A stretch of DNA of 64,000 nucleotides from Amycolatopsis sp. (GTDB lineage: Bacteria > Actinomycetota > Actinomycetes > Mycobacteriales > Pseudonocardiaceae). Shown in pieces: positions 60,155 through 64,000 of this stretch. The position numbers and the translations under genes were made by a program. Location of the stretch: NCBI RefSeq assembly GCF_025464955.1, contig NZ_JAODNM010000052.1:1-64000 (forward strand). Reading direction: 5' to 3'. The notes under the pieces are model-generated. The model ran no database searches. It saw nothing but the letters and a program-made list of their open reading frames with translations, and was not told the origin of the DNA. Position 1 is the first letter of the stretch. The number at the start of each line of letters is the position of its first letter.

Positions 60155-60438
60155 GTTGGCAGAATACAAAGGCAAAAACCGGCGAATCACTAAAGTTGCC
60201 CGGCCGACGCTGGGCACTTTTCCACTCTTGTGCCTTGGTTGAAGTCTCAAGCAGGGCACTTTTGTACAAAAGTGCCCTCGTTGCACACGCGCGTAATCCG
60301 CGCACGCAAGGATCGCAACTCGACGGCGACTCGCGATCCTTGCGGACGCTCAGCATCGCAACTCGACGGCGAGTTGCGGCGGCAACGACCCACGGATGCG
60401 ACCGATGGATCACTAACGTTGCGAGGGCTCGTGGGCCG
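60155..60438. repeat. repeat-rich intergenic: family C pair and family A pair
   Basis: Family C palindromes at 60213-60234 and 60255-60276 (GGCACTTTTG...CAAAAGTGCC, 42-bp period) are followed by family A palindromes at 60314-60335 and 60357-60378 (centre ACGG, opposite orientation, 43-bp period, 21-nt spacer). ACCCACGGATGCGAC at about 60388 echoes the motif ending the composite blocks. Confidence 0.85.
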
Positions 60439-60703
60439 TCAGCTGAGGGTGCCGCCGTAGTTGGGCAGCTCGAACTTGCGGTCGTAGGAACCGCCGGTGA
60501 AGTCGGTGTCGTTGTTGCCGATGTTCGCGGTGATCCGGTCGCCCTGTTGGATGAACTGCTTGCGGCAGCGCAGCTTCCCGGTCGGGATGCTTTCGAAGAC
60601 CTTGCGCAGGCAGATCTCGTCCGGCTGGTATCCAGCGTCCTCGAGCTGTCCGAGCGCTCTGTCCTCGCCGCCGACCGTCCGGGCCGAGACGAGTTGCGGT
60701 ACT
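60439..60703 (-). pseudogene. C-terminal fragment of an unknown protein, boxed in by repeats
   Basis: On the minus strand a coherent frame reads ALGQLEDAGYQPDEICLRKV, IPTGKLRCRKQFIQQGDRIT and DFTGGSYDRKFELPNYGGTL, then stop. There is no start codon before it; an in-frame stop lies at about 60.705 kb. Codon bias and composition look genuine, so it is the tail of a once longer gene. Its upstream edge coincides with a family A half-palindrome (CGAGTTGCG, 60690-60698). No family recognised. Confidence 0.45.
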
Positions 60704-60772
60704 TAGCGTGCGCAACGATCGCAACTCGCCGTCGAGTTGCGAGCAAGCAGGGCACAAAAGGACAAAAGTGCC
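60690..60772. repeat. family A half-site plus full site, followed by family C site
   Basis: A right-arm half-site CGAGTTGCG at 60690-60698 is positioned exactly as the second arm of a unit starting at 60677, 43 bp before the perfect copy at 60720-60741. A family C palindrome (GGCACAAAAG...AAAAGTGCC) follows at 60751-60772. Confidence 0.75.
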
Positions 60773-60884
60773 CCGGCGTTCACTCAGCGTTTGTGTGATA
60801 GTGCTACTTTAGTGGCTTTTGCAATCAACTTCGAGCACTTATAGTCGTCCGGCCTGGATCCCCACGTGAATGGAGACCTGCCCG
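60773..60884. other. upstream region of the phospholipase C gene
   Basis: A degenerate family C unit at about 60793-60814 (42 bp after 60751) is the only structure. The AT-rich part at 60.79-60.85 kb may hold the promoter. Confidence 0.35.
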
Positions 60885-62921
60885 ATGGCCGAATCCCGAT
60901 TCCCGTTGACCCGACGCCAGTTCCTCGGCGGTGCCGCCGCGGCCGGCGCACTGTCGATGCTGCCGCCCGGAATGGCCGAGTCGCTGGCCCAGCCCGCGGT
61001 GCGCGGCAGCCTGTCCGACGTCAAGCATGTCGTGGTCCTCATGCAGGAGAACAGGTCCTTCGACCACTACTACGGCACGATGAGCGGGGTTCGCGGCTTT
61101 GGTGACCGGACGGCGTTGACGATGCCGAACGGGCTGGACGTCCTGCACCAGCCGTCCTCGAACGGCAAGTACGTGCTTCCGTTCCATGTGGACACCGCGA
61201 AGGTCGACGGGCAGGACATGGGCGACCTCGGCCACAACTGGCCCGACCAGCACAACGCCGTCGGCGCCGGAGCGAATCGGGGCTGGATCAGTGCCAAGGG
61301 GCCGAACACCATGGGCTACTTCACCGACGCCGACATCCCGTTCCACCGGGCGCTCGCGGGCGCGTTCACCACCTGCGACCACTACTACTGCTCGGTGCAG
61401 GGCGCGACCACGCCGAACCGGATCTACCTGTTCACCGGCACCATCGACGCCGACGGCAAGTACGGGACGCCCGCGAACTACAACCCCGCCGACTCCTACG
61501 CCCCCATCCACAAGTGGACGACCTATCCCGAACGGCTTCAGGCCGCCGGGATTCCCTGGAAGGTTTACGCCAACAAGGAAGTCGGCTACGACGAGGGAAA
61601 GCCGTTCGTCGGCGACTACGGCGACAACCCACTTTGGCTTTTCCAGGCTTACCATGACAACTACGACAGCGATCTGTCCAAACGCGCCAGCGTGTTCAAG
61701 ACCTGGGCGCCGGATTCGGGGCAGGGTAAGGACGTCAACCACGTCCTGACGGAGTTCGTCGCCGACTGCAAGAGCGGGTCACTGCCCAAGGTGTCCTGGG
61801 TCGTCGCCCCCGAGAGCTACACCGAACACCCCGCGAAGCGTCCGGTCGACGGCGCCGCGTACACGCAGACCGTGCTCAACGCGTTGTGGGCCAACCAGGA
61901 CCTGTGGTCCTCGACAGTATTGCTGATCAACTACGACGAAAACGACGGCTTCTTCGACCACGTCCCGCCGCCGCTCCCGCCTGCCGGCGCAGCGGACGAG
62001 TTCATCAGCGGACTGCCCGTCGGGCTGGGTGTCCGGGTGCCGATGACCGTGGTGTCGCCGTGGAGCAAGGGCGGCTGGGTCAACTCGCAGGTGTTCGATC
62101 ACACCTCGGTCATCCGGTTCCTCGAGCAGTGGACCGGGGTGCAGGAGCCGAACATTTCGGCCTGGCGCCGGTCGACCTGCGGTGATCTGACCAGCTGCTT
62201 CGACTTCGGCCAGAACGACGTCACGACGCCGTCGCTCCCGGACACCGCGGCGCTGCGCAAACGGGCCGACGACACGCAGTCCAAGCTGCCGCAACCGGCG
62301 CCGCCCGCGGACGGCAGCCAGACCGTGCCCGTCCAGGACTCCGGAACCAGGCCCGCGCGGCCTCTTCCGTACCAGCCGTCGGTGACTACTTCTCTCAGCG
62401 CTGACAAGACAATCCTCACCACGACGTTCATCAACCAGGGCACCGCGGCGGTGCAGCTGGCGGCGTACCGGGCGGACGGGCAGACCGACGGCCCGTGGCA
62501 GTACGACGTCGCGGCCGGCGGCAGCGTCAGTGACACGTGGCGGATCAAGCTGTACGGCGGCGGGAAGTACAACGTCGCCGTCCACGGACCGAACCGCTTC
62601 CTCTGGCAGTTTGCCGGGAACACCGCGGCGGCGGGCGCGGGCGTCGAGGTCGTCGGCAGCTACACCGCGGACGGCCGGTTGCTGCTGACCATGACGAACA
62701 GCGGCACCACCGCCGCCGCACTGACCGTGACAGCCAACCACTACCGCAGCGGCAGCTGGACGTATTCGGTGCCCGCCAACGGATCGATCACCGGCGAGTC
62801 ATGGGACCTCGGCAGCTTCAACGGCTGGTACGACCTGTCCGCCACTGTCGCCGGGGACTCCGCGTACCTCCGCCGCTTCACCGGACACCACGAAACCGGG
62901 CTGCCGACCGTCACCGGCTGA
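60885..62921 (+). CDS. secreted (Tat) non-hemolytic-type phospholipase C
   Basis: 678 residues. ATG 60885 is 8 nt from GGAGA (ATG 60870 overlaps it). Twin-Arg leader FPLTRRQFLGGAAAAGALSM. Phosphoesterase domain ~45-430 with VVVLMQENRSFDHYYGTM (metal/nucleophile region), HNWPDQHNA, DHYYCSVQGATTPNR, NYDENDGFFDHVPPP and VSPWSKGGWV. Two C-terminal DUF756 beta-domains follow (~490-580 and ~595-678). It cleaves phosphocholine/phosphoethanolamine headgroups outside the cell, often to gain phosphate; no Pho box was identified. Confidence 0.93.
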   Translation: MAESRFPLTRRQFLGGAAAAGALSMLPPGMAESLAQPAVRGSLSDVKHVVVLMQENRSFDHYYGTMSGVRGFGDRTALTMPNGLDVLHQPSSNGKYVLPFHVDTAKVDGQDMGDLGHNWPDQHNAVGAGANRGWISAKGPNTMGYFTDADIPFHRALAGAFTTCDHYYCSVQGATTPNRIYLFTGTIDADGKYGTPANYNPADSYAPIHKWTTYPERLQAAGIPWKVYANKEVGYDEGKPFVGDYGDNPLWLFQAYHDNYDSDLSKRASVFKTWAPDSGQGKDVNHVLTEFVADCKSGSLPKVSWVVAPESYTEHPAKRPVDGAAYTQTVLNALWANQDLWSSTVLLINYDENDGFFDHVPPPLPPAGAADEFISGLPVGLGVRVPMTVVSPWSKGGWVNSQVFDHTSVIRFLEQWTGVQEPNISAWRRSTCGDLTSCFDFGQNDVTTPSLPDTAALRKRADDTQSKLPQPAPPADGSQTVPVQDSGTRPARPLPYQPSVTTSLSADKTILTTTFINQGTAAVQLAAYRADGQTDGPWQYDVAAGGSVSDTWRIKLYGGGKYNVAVHGPNRFLWQFAGNTAAAGAGVEVVGSYTADGRLLLTMTNSGTTAAALTVTANHYRSGSWTYSVPANGSITGESWDLGSFNGWYDLSATVAGDSAYLRRFTGHHETGLPTVTG

Positions 62922-62941
62922 CGTCGCTGCCTCCCCACCGC

Positions 62942-63015
62942 GGACCCCTCGGGGCCATCCTGATGGCGGCCGCCGCGTTGGCGTTCAACGCCACAAGGGT
63001 GGCCCCGAGGGGTCC
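62942..63015. terminator. bidirectional terminator, family D palindrome
   Basis: GGACCCCTCGGGGCCA (62942-62957) and its complement (63000-63015) enclose a partly paired interior ending GCCACAAGGGTGG, as at 47.2 kb. It lies between convergent stops (20 bp and 16 bp away). Confidence 0.8.
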
Positions 63016-63031
63016 TTGACCCGCCCCCGGC

Positions 63032-64000
63032 CTAAGCCGCGGTGACGGCGAAGACGTGGATTGCGGGAGTGTAGGGGAGGGTCACGGCAGCGATGGTTTT
63101 TCCTGCGGTGATGGGGATCGAGTTGTAGAAGACGTCGTAGGCGGTGCCCTGGTTGGCCGGTCCGCTCGGCGTGTTCCGGTGGTCCGTGGCGATCGCGGGC
63201 TCCGCGCCGTAGGCCTTCTGGTCGGTGCAGCACCAGTTCGGGAAGCCCAACGTGCCGGTGCTCGACGTCCCGTCGGTGTAGGTGACGGTCACCGTGCCGG
63301 TGGTGGCGCCCGCTTCCGCGCCGAGGAAGGCCAGTTTCGAGCCCTGGCCGGACATCGTGACGATCTGTCCGTCCGCCACCACATTGTCCTTCGAGCCCGC
63401 CGCGGCCGACGGCCAGGTGAACGCGACGCCGTTGTGGGTCACTGTCGCGCCCGGTGCGGCGCCGGCGGCCGCCAGTGCCTGCGCCGAGTAGCTGTCGCCG
63501 TCACCGTCGAAGTTGCCGGGCGCGGTGGTCGACTCGTCGGTGATTGCCACGTTGTTCGTCGCCTGCGCGAGCGAGGCGTACGGCGTGTTGGTGATCAAGG
63601 TCTGTTGCGCGCCAATGCTGTCGTGCGTCCTGCCCGCGCGGTACGTGGCTGCCGCGGTCAAGGTGTTCGACGCCTTGCCTGGCGGCGGTGGCGGCACAGT
63701 GACGCCGAAGGTGACACTCCGGCTCCGCCCCGCATCGACCGTGCGGACACTCTGCGTGCCCGGGATGATCTTCCAGTCGGCTGGGCCGGTCAGCTTCACG
63801 TCGAGGTCGTTGATGGACTGCGTGCCGTTGTCGGCGACGGTGACTGTCACCGGAGTCGAACCCGCACCCGGTGTCGGGTTACTGATCGTCACGGCCACGG
63901 ACGGTGCCGCACCCGGCGAGGCGTGCTTGCTGATCCGGTACATCACTGTCCCGTGTGGAGCGACGTTGGCCGCGATCGTGCCGGCCGACGTCGTGACCTT
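63032..64000 (-). CDS. C-terminal part of a secreted carbohydrate-active enzyme with NEW3 domain (5' end outside window)
   Basis: 323 residues visible; the frame enters from base 64000. The first residues (ANVAPHGTVMYRISKH) are the closing beta-domain strand usual after GH27-type alpha-galactosidase barrels. A NPCBM-associated NEW3 domain follows (SVAVTISNPTPGAGSTPVTV, TVDAGRSRSVTFGVTV) and then a sugar-binding-like module (NNVAITDESTTAPGNFDGDG, ATVTHNGVAFTWPS, GFPNWCC) shared with fucosidases and galactosidases. The catalytic domain is outside, so the substrate is not certain. Confidence 0.75.
   Translation of the reverse strand, partial: KVTTSAGTIAANVAPHGTVMYRISKHASPGAAPSVAVTISNPTPGAGSTPVTVTVADNGTQSINDLDVKLTGPADWKIIPGTQSVRTVDAGRSRSVTFGVTVPPPPPGKASNTLTAAATYRAGRTHDSIGAQQTLITNTPYASLAQATNNVAITDESTTAPGNFDGDGDSYSAQALAAAGAAPGATVTHNGVAFTWPSAAAGSKDNVVADGQIVTMSGQGSKLAFLGAEAGATTGTVTVTYTDGTSSTGTLGFPNWCCTDQKAYGAEPAIATDHRNTPSGPANQGTAYDVFYNSIPITAGKTIAAVTLPYTPAIHVFAVTAA

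Noticed and set aside
60213..60378. Regularly spaced repeats resembling a CRISPR array
   Set aside because: Units are 22-nt palindromes from two different families with 20-21 nt spacers and only two or three units per site. There are no cas genes, and the same units are scattered over the window as single copies.

Overview
The window is high-GC actinobacterial DNA. Several things point to the Pseudonocardiaceae, probably Amycolatopsis or a close relative: strong G/C third-position bias, actinobacterial families (deazaflavin/F420-linked oxidoreductases, a SigL/RslA-type sigma/anti-sigma pair, NB-ARC/TPR and LAL regulators, VanJ-like and VanY-like wall proteins) and intergenic palindromes of a kind I associate with that genus. 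The genus is an inference, not proven here.

Layout. 1-3.5 kb is a decayed accessory stretch: the end of an SDR gene, a truncated DinB-like gene, an F420-reductase-like gene, an integrase scrap, two AT-richer small genes and a broken ISL3-type transposase. 3.5-11.4 kb holds a secreted crystallin-like protein, a LysR regulator divergent from a branched-chain-type ABC transporter operon (binding protein, permease, a permease-ATPase fusion, ATPase), an unrecognised enzyme-sized protein and an aldolase relic. 11.6-17 kb carries an XRE/NB-ARC/TPR regulator and four secreted proteins (CHAP, M15-like, two paralogues). 17.2-18 kb is a scar: tRNA-like 3' end, dehydrogenase scrap, integrase scrap.

18-24 kb is a compact extracytoplasmic-sigma regulon. 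A SigL-like sigma factor, its RslA-like anti-sigma and three genes for exported proteins share promoters of exact form TGAACC-N16-CGTGT. 24-34 kb is mixed housekeeping and accessory genes: TetR, DUF3291, a TIGR04141/DUF6119 protein, Uma2, hydrolases, a protease, a MerR regulator and a methyltransferase. 34-38 kb has a secreted Thr/Ser-rich protein, a class F-like sortase lacking the usual arginine, an esterase and a secreted protein.

38.3-50.1 kb is the most striking region. Six co-directional genes combine desferrioxamine-type chemistry (lysine-type decarboxylase, N-monooxygenase, hydroxamate N-acyltransferase) with phenylpropanoid-type chemistry (class II DAHP synthase, MIO ammonia-lyase with a phenylalanine-type FL selectivity pair, feruloyl-CoA-synthetase-like ligase), below a large LuxR-family LAL regulator. 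The set predicts an N-cinnamoyl-N-hydroxy-diamine hydroxamate. No NIS synthetase is present.

51-57 kb is a cell-wall module: VanY-type peptidase, response regulator / histidine kinase / GerMN-like lipoprotein operon, VanJ-like membrane protein and a D,D-carboxypeptidase. 57-64 kb holds a trypsin-like protease, a tripeptidyl-aminopeptidase-like hydrolase, an immunity-like protein, a Tat phospholipase C and the C-terminal end of a carbohydrate-active enzyme.

Intergenic DNA is unusually rich in palindromes. One 22-nt family (CGCAACTCG-N4-CGAGTTGCG) occurs nine times, and its pairs always sit exactly 43 bp apart. A second family of the same length is spaced 42 bp apart. A composite block of about 250 bp is present twice.
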